Assembly: GCA_023383055.1 (NCBI GenBank)
Contig: JAHDYP010000018.1
Span: 1-63,082, forward strand
Reading direction: 5' to 3'
DNA length: 63,082 nt
Source: Verrucomicrobiota bacterium
Lineage (GTDB): Bacteria; Verrucomicrobiota; Verrucomicrobiia; Limisphaerales; JAHDYP01
Positions 28,802-36,596 of this stretch are shown one piece after another; within the stretch, counting starts at the first letter, position 1; each line of letters starts with the position of its first letter. Under the pieces are notes generated by a model. It did not search any database and was not told where the DNA came from. It saw only the letters and a program-made list of their open reading frames with translations. The position numbers were made by a program, and so were the translations under genes.

Positions 28802-29280
28802 GATTCTGCGCCGATTCCAGCTTCGTCGTCCGACTCTACGACCCTTTGACCAATCAAGCTGAGCTTGCGACCATCGGCGACTATTTGGCCGATGACGGGA
28901 AGGTGGTCACACTCTCGGAATTGTGCCGTGTGGAGGTCCTGAACGTTTTGCTTCGCAAGCCTGAAACCGGCGCCGCGAGAAAGTTCGAGGAAGATTTGGC
29001 GGAGGGCTTGCGTCTCCGGACGGAGACACTGGACTGGGCTGACGCTTTCCAGCATGCCGAGAGCCTTGCTCGGCGGTTCTCGCGCACACTGAAGCCCGGC
29101 GGTCACGACCTGGTGCTCGTTGCCGCCGCTGTAGCGATGGGGGCAACGTGGTTTCTGTCTTTCGACCGCAACTCGCGCCAACGTCCCCTTGCCGCCGCAG
29201 CCGGATTGCAGGTATGGCCAGCGCTCGACAAGGATGAAAAGGGCTTGGTCAGGCATGCGTCCCGGCAGGCCGGTAGTTGA
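28798..29280 (+). CDS. PIN-domain ribonuclease toxin (VapC-like)
   Basis: 160 aa. The four acidic positions of a PIN domain can be placed: D6 in CADSSFVV, E46 (or E41) in SELCRVEVLN, D104 in GGHDLVLVAAA and D123 in FLSFDRNSR. PIN toxins of the VapC type are Mg-dependent endoribonucleases that cut tRNA or rRNA and are held inactive by the cognate antitoxin, here the Phd-like protein encoded just upstream with a 4-bp overlap. The C-terminal tail after about residue 142 is longer than usual. The pair lies at the boundary between the giant-protein cluster and the helicase region, a typical place for accessory stabilisation modules. Confidence 0.88.
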   Translation: MRFCADSSFVVRLYDPLTNQAELATIGDYLADDGKVVTLSELCRVEVLNVLLRKPETGAARKFEEDLAEGLRLRTETLDWADAFQHAESLARRFSRTLKPGGHDLVLVAAAVAMGATWFLSFDRNSRQRPLAAAAGLQVWPALDKDEKGLVRHASRQAGS

Positions 29281-29478
29281 TGTCCCAAGTTCCCAGAGCG
29301 CTTGGGGTCAACTGTTAAAATCATGCGACGTGCCCACACCGGTTTCCGTCACGCTCCGCTTTTTCGGCGGCCCCGCCCTCACTGGATCCAACTCACGTGG
29401 CGTGCACTCCTGGGTCTTGCCCTGATCATCGGGGCACCGGGGATTGCGTGTCGCACGGCCAACGCCGCCGTTCGGATT

Positions 29479-29769
29479 CTACAGTGGACGCGCCATCGGC
29501 GCGGGATGGGAATCTGGGTCGTGGGTTTCGAACCGGCTAAGGGGCAACACCACCTGTGGCACCGGGAGAGTCCAAGCATGTTCACCGGCGAGGCGATCCA
29601 ACTGGCGGACGCGACGAAGTTGCTCCACGTGGAAGGCCACGCGCACATCGTGAAACGAGACGCCGTCTCCAGCGTCCCTCGTCCCACTGACCATGGTCCC
29701 GCCTGACAGCTCGTGAGTCACACACCCCCACGCAGCCAATAAACACAGCGTCATCAATATGCTTCTCAT
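29479..29769 (-). CDS. Putative small lipoprotein
   Basis: 96 aa, not recognised as any known family. The N-terminus (MRSILMTLCLLAAWGC) is a good lipoprotein signal with a cysteine at a plausible lipobox. The minus-strand sequence AAGGAG just before ATG 29769 is one of the better ribosome-binding sites in the window, and GTG 29772 is the alternative start. The remainder is charged, with no repeats or transmembrane segments. A plus-strand frame of 128-134 codons (29302/29323-29706) overlaps almost completely with similar third-position GC, so the strand assignment is not certain; the signal sequence and ribosome-binding site favour the minus strand. Confidence 0.45.
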   Translation of the reverse strand: MRSILMTLCLLAAWGCVTHELSGGTMVSGTRDAGDGVSFHDVRVAFHVEQLRRVRQLDRLAGEHAWTLPVPQVVLPLSRFETHDPDSHPAPMARPL

Positions 29770-29955
29770 CACTCCTTGTCCTCAATTCCTCTCGCGGTCA
29801 CAGCTTCTCCACTGACTTCGCCCAACCACAGATATCGGTGGCTGCTCCGGGAACACTCATGTTCAGGTGACCTCGGTCCGCGTCGTGCCGCGCCTTCGAT
29901 CCAGCAAGCCGCGGCACGCAGATGCGATACCATCGTTTCAGTCCAACGTCACGGA

Positions 29956-31125
29956 TCACTGACCGCCGCCGGATACAGGCACTGGCTGCGAATCCGGCGT
30001 CCGAGTAACCCGGCGCGTCGAAACCGAAGTGCGGGGCGGCGGTTCGTGTGCAGGCCATTGCTGGGGCTTTGCTTCGATCTCGCCCTGCATCTTGGCCTTT
30101 GTGGTGAAATGGTTGGTGAGTGCCCGATCCACTTCCGCGGGAAAGGCCTTCTCGATTTCCGACAATGGTTTCAACCCGAAGGTCACCGCTATCGCAATCG
30201 GATCCACACGATATTCTGTGTGCCCTTCATAAAAGCCGTAACGCATGATGTAGTACGGCTGCATTTCCCCTGTGCGCAGTCGAGTCAGCCGGCCAATGAT
30301 GGCCGCCCGGTCGGCGGTGATCAAATGCGCGTAGGCCTCGTTCAGAACGCTCCGCTCACCTTCGTCCAATTCCCGCCAGAGTTCGATGTCAAACGCACCT
30401 TTGATCTCGTCGTTGAAGATGGACTCCTGGAAACCTTTGGTTCTCTGCGACCGCAGGTGAATCTCCCGTCCATGATACCAGAAACTCCCGACGTCGTCCT
30501 TGAACCGCCCCAACTTCCCGAGCTCGTACTCGCGAAGCAGCAGGTTCCAGACATGAAACAGGGGGCGAGCCAGATCTGGGTGCTTCAAGCCCAACCGACT
30601 GACCAACTCGTTGTCACCCCGCAGCACCGAGAGGATATCCTCATCCTCAGCCAGGAAACCGATCCCGGATGCCATTCCGGGCCGTCCCAGGCGAGTAATC
30701 TCCCCGACCGGTTTCCCCGTGATAGCCGCGGTATGCTCCAACTCCGCAGGAGAGTGCAGCCCGGTGGCCGCCAGCGTCGGGAAATCGTCGGCATTGACCT
30801 TCACCTGTTCGCCCTTGCCGATCTTCTCAACACCATACTGCAGGTTAAGAGGTCCATTTTCCACAGTCACGAGCACCACGGATCTGGCTCCCGCAGCGGT
30901 GCGGACCACCAGATATTCATGCCCCTCTCTGGTTGTGCCTGGCGACGGCGGAGCGAGCCCGGAAGGCAGGGGGCTGGGATAGACCGCAAGCTGTTGCTCT
31001 TGGATTGTGACGACGGTCGGGGTTCGCAGGCTGGGATCCGATGGTGCTGCCGCTGTGCCGCTCGCTGCTAAGGCTACTAAGAACCATCTCCAGCCGCCTC
31101 GTAGTTGGGAGCTGTGGGCATGCAT
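29956..31125 (-). CDS. Secreted protein of unknown function
   Basis: 389 aa from ATG 31125, chosen because it is followed by a signal peptide (WRWFLVALAASGTAAAP); the frame itself is open upstream to 31260. The N-terminal part contains a compact strand-rich region (EGHEYLVVRTAAGARSVVLV), and the middle holds charged helical stretches such as SRLGLKHPDLARPLFHVW and YYIMRYGFYEGHTEYRVD. The C-terminus is low-complexity and proline/threonine rich (EPPPRTSVSTRRV). I do not recognise the family. The position, behind a 59-aa membrane protein and ahead of a putative lipoprotein on the same strand, suggests a small envelope cluster. Confidence 0.75.
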   Translation of the reverse strand: MHAHSSQLRGGWRWFLVALAASGTAAAPSDPSLRTPTVVTIQEQQLAVYPSPLPSGLAPPSPGTTREGHEYLVVRTAAGARSVVLVTVENGPLNLQYGVEKIGKGEQVKVNADDFPTLAATGLHSPAELEHTAAITGKPVGEITRLGRPGMASGIGFLAEDEDILSVLRGDNELVSRLGLKHPDLARPLFHVWNLLLREYELGKLGRFKDDVGSFWYHGREIHLRSQRTKGFQESIFNDEIKGAFDIELWRELDEGERSVLNEAYAHLITADRAAIIGRLTRLRTGEMQPYYIMRYGFYEGHTEYRVDPIAIAVTFGLKPLSEIEKAFPAEVDRALTNHFTTKAKMQGEIEAKPQQWPAHEPPPRTSVSTRRVTRTPDSQPVPVSGGGQ

Positions 31126-31266
31126 CGCCTGAATAGACACCGGGCGCCCGATATTCTTAGACCATTGTGGTCGCCCAACGCAGGCACGCCCGGCCGAGGG
31201 TGTCCGCTCCACACGGAGACAGCCTCCCGGCGTTGCCTGACGCGTCTTGATAGCTGTCATGCCGGT

Positions 31267-31446
31267 TCATCTGGACTGCCTGCGGCTTGCAGAATTGCGG
31301 TGATAGAAGCATGCGATCCCAGTCACAAGGAACAACGGCGCGAAGATGATGTCGGTGGGATCTCGGGGGGTGGAAGCAAGAAAGGTCTTGGCGAGTCCGG
31401 CAGCCACGAAGGAAATTCCAAGCACAATGGCGAATGCTCTACTCAT
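31267..31446 (-). CDS. Small two-helix membrane protein (59 aa)
   Basis: The minus-strand frame from ATG 31446 to TGA 31267 encodes 59 aa: MSRAFAIVLGISFVAAGLAK, then a short polar loop (STPRDPTD), a second hydrophobic helix (IIFAPLFLVTGIACF) and a basic tail. This helix-loop-helix layout with positive flanks is typical of small inner-membrane proteins. There is no clear ribosome-binding site. It lies 141 bp upstream of the secreted-protein gene on the same strand. Function unknown. Confidence 0.5.
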   Translation of the reverse strand: MSRAFAIVLGISFVAAGLAKTFLASTPRDPTDIIFAPLFLVTGIACFYHRNSASRRQSR

Positions 31447-31839
31447 GTGGTCGAACGGCCAAAAACGGCATGACTATTCAGTGGGGGGTTTTCACCCGAT
31501 GCACTACATCTCCGGTTTTCACCTGATGCAGAAAGTCCAAAAACGCACCTTAACGTTTCCCTTCCAATGGGTTGAGCGATATTAGCGTGCTTTGTTGTCG
31601 GCTATCCTACTAATTCCTCCACGCAAAGTCAAACCGCCCAACTTCGACGCTTTCCGCAGACACCGCCCCGTCCTTCCTGTCTTTCACGCTTCTCCCATGC
31701 GCATCTGATTTCCAACCTCTCCCACCAGACCCCGACGCGAAACCTGGGTGTGACCCTTGAGTCAATGGGCCGAGGCCAGCGGGGATCGAAAACCAACAGA
31801 GTGAAACAGAGAGTCGAGACCGTCAGAGCTCACGAGACT
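31447..31839. other. Intergenic region, less GC-rich than its surroundings
   Basis: No convincing gene was found. The base composition is visibly more AT-rich than in flanking genes. The only structure noted is the pair of 17-bp direct repeats at 31487-31530. The region lies between the stop of the 349-aa minus-strand gene and the start of the 59-aa minus-strand gene, so it may hold the promoter of the latter. Confidence 0.4.
31487..31530 (+). repeat. 17-bp direct repeat pair
   Basis: GGTTTTCACCCGATGCA at 31487-31503 and GGTTTTCACCTGATGCA at 31514-31530 differ at one base and are spaced 27 bp start to start. This is about 40 bp upstream of the 59-aa minus-strand gene, so they could be operator half-sites or a short tandem remnant. 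Confidence 0.6.
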
Positions 31840-32889
31840 CTACCCCAACGCCGATGGATAGCCGCCAATCGTGGCCGAAAGGTCGCGCAGGTGCTGCAGC
31901 CAAAGGCGATCCGCCTCATGCAGTCCCCACGACTCGAACGCCGAGCGTTCCCGCATTGCCTCGTCATACACCGCAAGGACGGCCTGAATGCTAACCCGCA
32001 GATGGCGAACAGAGGCGAACTCATTCACCGACGCTTTCGTGCTCAGCAACGGCTCGTGCCCCGGGTCCAATGTGGAAACCGCTTCTTCAAGCAGCACCAG
32101 CAACGGGTTGACCAGAATCCGCGGTTTCAGCTTCCTCACCTCCGCCTTCGCCGTCCGCACCGCGCGCCGCGCGCGCAGTGCTTCCGCGCGGCTCCTGATC
32201 TTCCGCCCGGCGTAATGAAGGCCGAGCTTCGAGGCCTTCGCGCCCAAAGCTGGAACGAGGCTGTTCGCAGCGATGCCGGCCCCCACGAGCGGATTAATGA
32301 GCGCAACGACTCCGCCGACTATGAGAAGACCACAGCTCGCCTTGCTGCTCTCGCGATCGATGTCGTCACCCAAACGCTCCAGACTTTCCGCCAGGTCACT
32401 TCCACCGCGCTCGGCCGTCAACGCCCACTCCTTCCTTTCCTCGATGATCAATCCCTCCAGAACCTCGACCGCACCGGGATGGTGCAGATGAAAGATCCGA
32501 GCCTTCGGGAGGTCATTGCTGGGCCCCACTCCAGGCGGCAGCGCGCGCACGGCATACAGCGCATATCCGCACGCACATTTCCGATATGGGACCAGGAAAT
32601 AATGGGACTCATCCACCTCCAATGACCGGTCTCCCACGTCTGCCCATGTCGAGGTGAACAACGGCAATCGCCCGATCGACGAGCGCAGGAAACGGATGCC
32701 CTTCCGCGTGACTTCATCGATCAAAGCCCCGGCATCGGACACCTGCCCCACGATGCGAGCCCACACTTGTCGCAGGACACCCGGATCCCGGGGTTCCCGC
32801 GGCTCAGGTTCATCTTCGACGGTCCGCTGCATGCCAAGGTCGGCAACTCTCCATCGCGAGCATTCCACTGCAGCTCGGACGTTCGTCAC
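31840..32889 (-). CDS. Hypothetical protein with a central hydrophobic segment
   Basis: 349 aa, family not recognised. The N-terminal half is soluble and contains CACGYALYAVRALPPG, a short Cys pair that could bind metal. A glycine- and valine-rich hydrophobic stretch follows (LLIVGGVVALINPLVGAGIA), then a strongly basic alpha-helical segment (RSRAEALRARRAVRTAKAE) and a mixed C-terminus. This pattern could be a membrane-inserting helix followed by a coiled coil. ATG 32889 is used; ATG 32832 is an alternative. It lies in the accessory stretch between the toxin-antitoxin pair and the helicase gene. Confidence 0.7.
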   Translation of the reverse strand: MTNVRAAVECSRWRVADLGMQRTVEDEPEPREPRDPGVLRQVWARIVGQVSDAGALIDEVTRKGIRFLRSSIGRLPLFTSTWADVGDRSLEVDESHYFLVPYRKCACGYALYAVRALPPGVGPSNDLPKARIFHLHHPGAVEVLEGLIIEERKEWALTAERGGSDLAESLERLGDDIDRESSKASCGLLIVGGVVALINPLVGAGIAANSLVPALGAKASKLGLHYAGRKIRSRAEALRARRAVRTAKAEVRKLKPRILVNPLLVLLEEAVSTLDPGHEPLLSTKASVNEFASVRHLRVSIQAVLAVYDEAMRERSAFESWGLHEADRLWLQHLRDLSATIGGYPSALG

Positions 32890-33014
32890 AGGTCGGCGAT
32901 CAGGTTAGTTACTTCGGGCGAATAACTCGTGCAAGCGTCAACCAGGAGAAAGACCGTACACATGCAGCAGGCGCAAACACTTCTGGAGGCAAAGCGAGTC
33001 ATGAAACGCGCGGG

Positions 33015-35561
33015 CTAACGCCACTCGTGCTTTGGGTATTTCCGCTGTAACTCCTGTTTCACCCGGGGGTATTGCTCGCTCCAGAATCCCGCCAGATCCT
33101 GCGTGATCTGCACCGGACGCATGTTGGGCGCCAGCACCTGCACGACCAACGGCACCCGACCAAGCGCCAATCGCGGCGTCGCGGTCACCCCATACAAATC
33201 CTGGATCCGCACCGCCACATAAGGGGCGCCTTCCGTCCCGTAATTCACCTTCACGGGCCGGCCGTTGGACAAGGCCACGCGCTCGGGCATATGCTGGTCC
33301 ACCAGCGACCGCTGTGCCGGCGATAACCACGACCGCACCACGGACCTGACCTCGCGGTCCTTGATTTCCTTGTACGACACCGCTCCGGTGCAGATCTGCT
33401 CCATCAGATGCCGGCGCGCTTCGTCGTCCACCACGGGCAACTCGAACTCCGGACAGGCCCGGCTCAACCCATTCAACCGCAAAATCCATTGGTCAACCGC
33501 GTGATCCCAGCCTTTCAGGGTCAACCGGCCCGCGATGACTTCCTCCGCCAGAATCCGGGCCGCCGCCTCCGCGGGAGGCGGTTCCATCCGCCGGGCCGAC
33601 AAGGTCAGACCCCGGAAACAGACCTGTTCCTCGGCATACACGCGTTTCACCGCGGGGTCGTACGCAACCCGCGTGGCGGTGGCGAAATCTTCCGGATAAA
33701 GCTCCCGGAGCCAGTCCGCCTCGATGGCCGTAGCCAGCGTTAAGCGCGTGCTCACCGATCGATCCGCCCCTTCCACTTCCCGGATCTCGGCGGCCACCAG
33801 CAACTCGCTCTGCTGCGCCACGCTTTCGCGCGCCAACAATCCCCGACGGTGGCGGACCAGTTCGCACCGCAACGTGCCGGCGTCCAACCGCCGTGCCACT
33901 CGATCGGGAAAACCGCTCAGCACGCACTTTCGCAACTCGGCATCCGCCACCTGGCCCGGCCTGGTCTCCAGCCCCTGACGTTCCGCAATCCGCAGAAAAT
34001 GCTCGAGCAACGGCCTCACCTGGCGCGCGGTCTGGGCATGGATCCCCAACTGCCGGCAGGCTTCGAGCCGGAAATCGTGCTTGGCCGCATAGGTCCAGGC
34101 CCGCATCAAAACCCAGAAGTCAGACGCCGCCTCGTGTCCGAACATGTCTTCGCGCAGGTTCTCCACCGCTTTGCCCGGATTCCGAATCAGCAGGTCGCGT
34201 CCCTGGGTCAAGGCCGCGATCAAGGCCGCCTGGTAAACGCAGCCCCGCTCTGCCGCCGCCACCAGCATCCGCGCATAGCGGGGATGCACCGGGAACGCGA
34301 GCATCCGCTCCCCCAGCGGGCTGATTCGTCCCTCATGATCCAAGGCCCCCAAGTCGGTCAGCAACGTCTCCGCACTGGCCAGACTGGCCTCGGCCGGCGA
34401 CTCCAGCCAACGGTACCGCCGCAGATCGATGATTCCCGCCGCCTTCAGCGTCAACACGGCCTCCGACAGATCGAGTCGCTTGATCTCGGGCGCCTCCTGC
34501 ACCGCCCGTTCACCGTGTTCCGAAGTCGTCCACAGCCGCACGCACCGGCCCGGCGCGGTTCGCCCGGCCCGACCGGCCCGTTGATCCGCCGACGCCTGGC
34601 TGATCTTCTCCACCCAGAGCGTGTTGATCCCGCGATGCGGATCGTAACGCGGGATCCGCGCCTGACCACTGTCGATCACCAACCTCACCCCGTCGATGGT
34701 CACCGAGGTTTCCGCCACATTCGTTGACACGACGACCTTGGGCCGATCGTGGCGCGCCACCGCCGCGTCCTGTTCCCGCGGGGACAGTTCGCCGTGCAAC
34801 GGCAGCAGCACGTAATCGTCCGCCGCCCGGCGATGCCGGAGCGCCCCGAGCGTTTGCTGAATCTCGTAACTGCCCGGCATGAAGATCAGGACATCTCCCG
34901 TTCCACCGCCCTGCGCATGCCGTTCGAAGGCATCCACCGCCCGCTCCCACACCGGCGCCGATTGCGGCCCGCTCCGATGCGCCGCAAACTCCATCTCCAC
35001 CGGAAACATTCGCCCTGCCGATCGCAACACCGCGCACGGCCGGAGATAATCTTCGAGCAATCCCGCGTCCAACGTGGCCGACATCACCACCAGTCCCAGG
35101 TCCGGCCGTTTCCGCTCCTGAAGCTCGAGCGCCTGCGCCAAAGTCAGATCCCCGTACAAATGCCGCTCGTGGAATTCGTCGAAGATCAGCACCCCCACGC
35201 CAGTCAGGGTTGGATCCTGCAACATCTGGCGCAACAGAATCCCCTCGGTGACATACTTGATGCGGGTGGCCGGCCCGGCGCATTGCTCGAACCGGATCTG
35301 ATACCCGACCTCCCCGCCCAGCTCGCACCCGCGCTCCTGCGCCACCCGCGCGGCCAACAATCGCGCCGCCAGCCGCCGGGGCTGCAGGATCGCAATCTGC
35401 CCGCGGCCCGCCAATCCGCGGTCCAGGAGCATCTGGGGGATCTGGGTCGATTTGCCGGAGCCGGTAGGCGCCTGAACTATCAGGCGGCGTTCCGCGGTAA
35501 ACCGGGCCACGAACTCGGCTTCGATCTCGTAAATCGGCAGGCGTGCGGCGGCGGAATCCAC
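33015..35561 (-). CDS. hrpB: ATP-dependent RNA helicase HrpB
   Basis: 848 aa, close to the usual HrpB length. From the chosen start: Walker A APTGSGKST at 31-39, the DEAH-box variant DEFH at 128-131 within LIFDEFHERH as is typical of HrpB, SAT at 161-163, and downstream helicase motifs STNVAETSVTIDG and QRAGRAGRTAPG. The end LALGRVPLVVQVLAPNMRPV...YPKHEW is the HrpB-specific C-terminal domain. The start is taken as GTG 35561 because GGAG lies five bases upstream and the homologous region begins at once; GTG 35573 and longer forms run into the transglycosylase gene. HrpB is a DExH helicase of poorly defined RNA substrate. It begins about 17 bp after the transglycosylase stop, so the two are probably co-transcribed. 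Confidence 0.95.
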   Translation of the reverse strand: MDSAAARLPIYEIEAEFVARFTAERRLIVQAPTGSGKSTQIPQMLLDRGLAGRGQIAILQPRRLAARLLAARVAQERGCELGGEVGYQIRFEQCAGPATRIKYVTEGILLRQMLQDPTLTGVGVLIFDEFHERHLYGDLTLAQALELQERKRPDLGLVVMSATLDAGLLEDYLRPCAVLRSAGRMFPVEMEFAAHRSGPQSAPVWERAVDAFERHAQGGGTGDVLIFMPGSYEIQQTLGALRHRRAADDYVLLPLHGELSPREQDAAVARHDRPKVVVSTNVAETSVTIDGVRLVIDSGQARIPRYDPHRGINTLWVEKISQASADQRAGRAGRTAPGRCVRLWTTSEHGERAVQEAPEIKRLDLSEAVLTLKAAGIIDLRRYRWLESPAEASLASAETLLTDLGALDHEGRISPLGERMLAFPVHPRYARMLVAAAERGCVYQAALIAALTQGRDLLIRNPGKAVENLREDMFGHEAASDFWVLMRAWTYAAKHDFRLEACRQLGIHAQTARQVRPLLEHFLRIAERQGLETRPGQVADAELRKCVLSGFPDRVARRLDAGTLRCELVRHRRGLLARESVAQQSELLVAAEIREVEGADRSVSTRLTLATAIEADWLRELYPEDFATATRVAYDPAVKRVYAEEQVCFRGLTLSARRMEPPPAEAAARILAEEVIAGRLTLKGWDHAVDQWILRLNGLSRACPEFELPVVDDEARRHLMEQICTGAVSYKEIKDREVRSVVRSWLSPAQRSLVDQHMPERVALSNGRPVKVNYGTEGAPYVAVRIQDLYGVTATPRLALGRVPLVVQVLAPNMRPVQITQDLAGFWSEQYPRVKQELQRKYPKHEWR

Positions 35562-35578
35562 AAATTCTCCCACCCGCT

Positions 35579-36493
35579 TCAAGGAACCGGCGACGACAAT
35601 CGCGCCAGCGACACCCCTTCGCGCCGCACCAACGTGGCGTCCACCTTCGGAACAAACAACTGGGTCTCGAGCGGCAGATAGAGGGCGATCTCCTCGAAGC
35701 TGCGCGCGTTGTGTTTCGCCAGCAGCCCGCGCACGCGGTTGTGGCCCGCGTTGTACGCCGCCATCGCCAACGGCCAATCATCGAATACCCCACTCAAATA
35801 CAACATGTGCCTCGCCGCCGCCCGCGCATTCTTCTCCGGATGAAACCGGTCGTCCTCCGGCTCCAGCACCAGGCCATATTGCCGCGCGGTCGCGGGCATC
35901 AATTGATACAAACCCGCCGCTCCCACCGGACTGACCGCCTGCGGATTGAACGCCGATTCCACCTCCGCCACCCAGACCAATTCCGGCGGCAATCGCATCG
36001 ACTCAAAGATCGGCTTCAACCTCGGCACGAAATGGGCCGCCCCCCGCGGCTCAACCAACCCCGGTAACCCCCCCTCCAACTCCACACCCGGAATGCTGGC
36101 CTCGATCCATACGACCTCCGTCGACCCAACCCGGAACTCAACCTGGTTGGGCCAATCCCGACAGCGTGCCTGGAGCCAGGCCGCGTACGGTTGGGTCTCC
36201 GGCGCGCCCCGCAGAATCGCCGCCAGCAATCTGGCCGTTTGCTTCACCGGCGCCAGGTCAACCTCGTAATCACCCTGCAACCGTTCCCGGACCTGCCCCA
36301 ACACCGTCGTCAACTGTTCCTCCTGGAACTCCCCGAATCCCCGCAGCCAACCCAGCCACCCGCCCTCCACCGTTCCATCCGCCCCGCGGGACGTGGCATC
36401 ACGCGACACCAAGCCTTCCGTCCGGGCCGCCGCTGTGGCACCCAGAAAACCGACGCAGAGCATGATCCCAAGCCATCGCACGCGCCGGAACAT
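35579..36493 (-). CDS. SLT-type lytic transglycosylase (MltD-like)
   Basis: 304 aa from ATG 36493, which follows a GGGGAAG ribosome-binding site and opens with a signal peptide (RRVRWLGIMLCVGFLGATAAA). The SLT domain occupies about residues 160-300: the catalytic glutamate is E179 in WVAEVESAFNP, followed by GAAGLYQLMPATARQYGL (192-209) and AMAAYNAG (243-250). Such enzymes cleave the glycan strands of peptidoglycan to give 1,6-anhydro-MurNAc ends in the periplasm. No LysM repeats follow, unlike full-length MltD. The gene lies directly upstream of hrpB on the minus strand. Confidence 0.93.
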   Translation of the reverse strand: MFRRVRWLGIMLCVGFLGATAAARTEGLVSRDATSRGADGTVEGGWLGWLRGFGEFQEEQLTTVLGQVRERLQGDYEVDLAPVKQTARLLAAILRGAPETQPYAAWLQARCRDWPNQVEFRVGSTEVVWIEASIPGVELEGGLPGLVEPRGAAHFVPRLKPIFESMRLPPELVWVAEVESAFNPQAVSPVGAAGLYQLMPATARQYGLVLEPEDDRFHPEKNARAAARHMLYLSGVFDDWPLAMAAYNAGHNRVRGLLAKHNARSFEEIALYLPLETQLFVPKVDATLVRREGVSLARLSSPVP

Positions 36494-36596
36494 ACCATCT
36501 TCCCCGACCCTGACCAGAGGCGATTTCCGCCCGCGGCCCCACTGGACCGCGCCGGCAAGGGCTCGGCCGCGTCGGCGCTTTGGCTCCATCCGCCGA

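Noticed and set aside
29302..29706. Plus-strand frame of up to 134 codons after the PIN toxin
   Set aside because: No ribosome-binding site. The overlapping minus-strand frame has both a good site and a lipoprotein signal. Kept only as an alternative.
35562..35777. Longer N-terminus for hrpB
   Set aside because: The extra 72 residues are low-complexity, run into the transglycosylase gene and lack a ribosome-binding site, whereas GGAG precedes GTG 35561.
34510..35793. 427-codon minus-strand frame overlapping hrpB in another frame
   Set aside because: The hrpB frame contains all helicase motifs; this one is an Arg/Gly/Pro-rich off-frame shadow.
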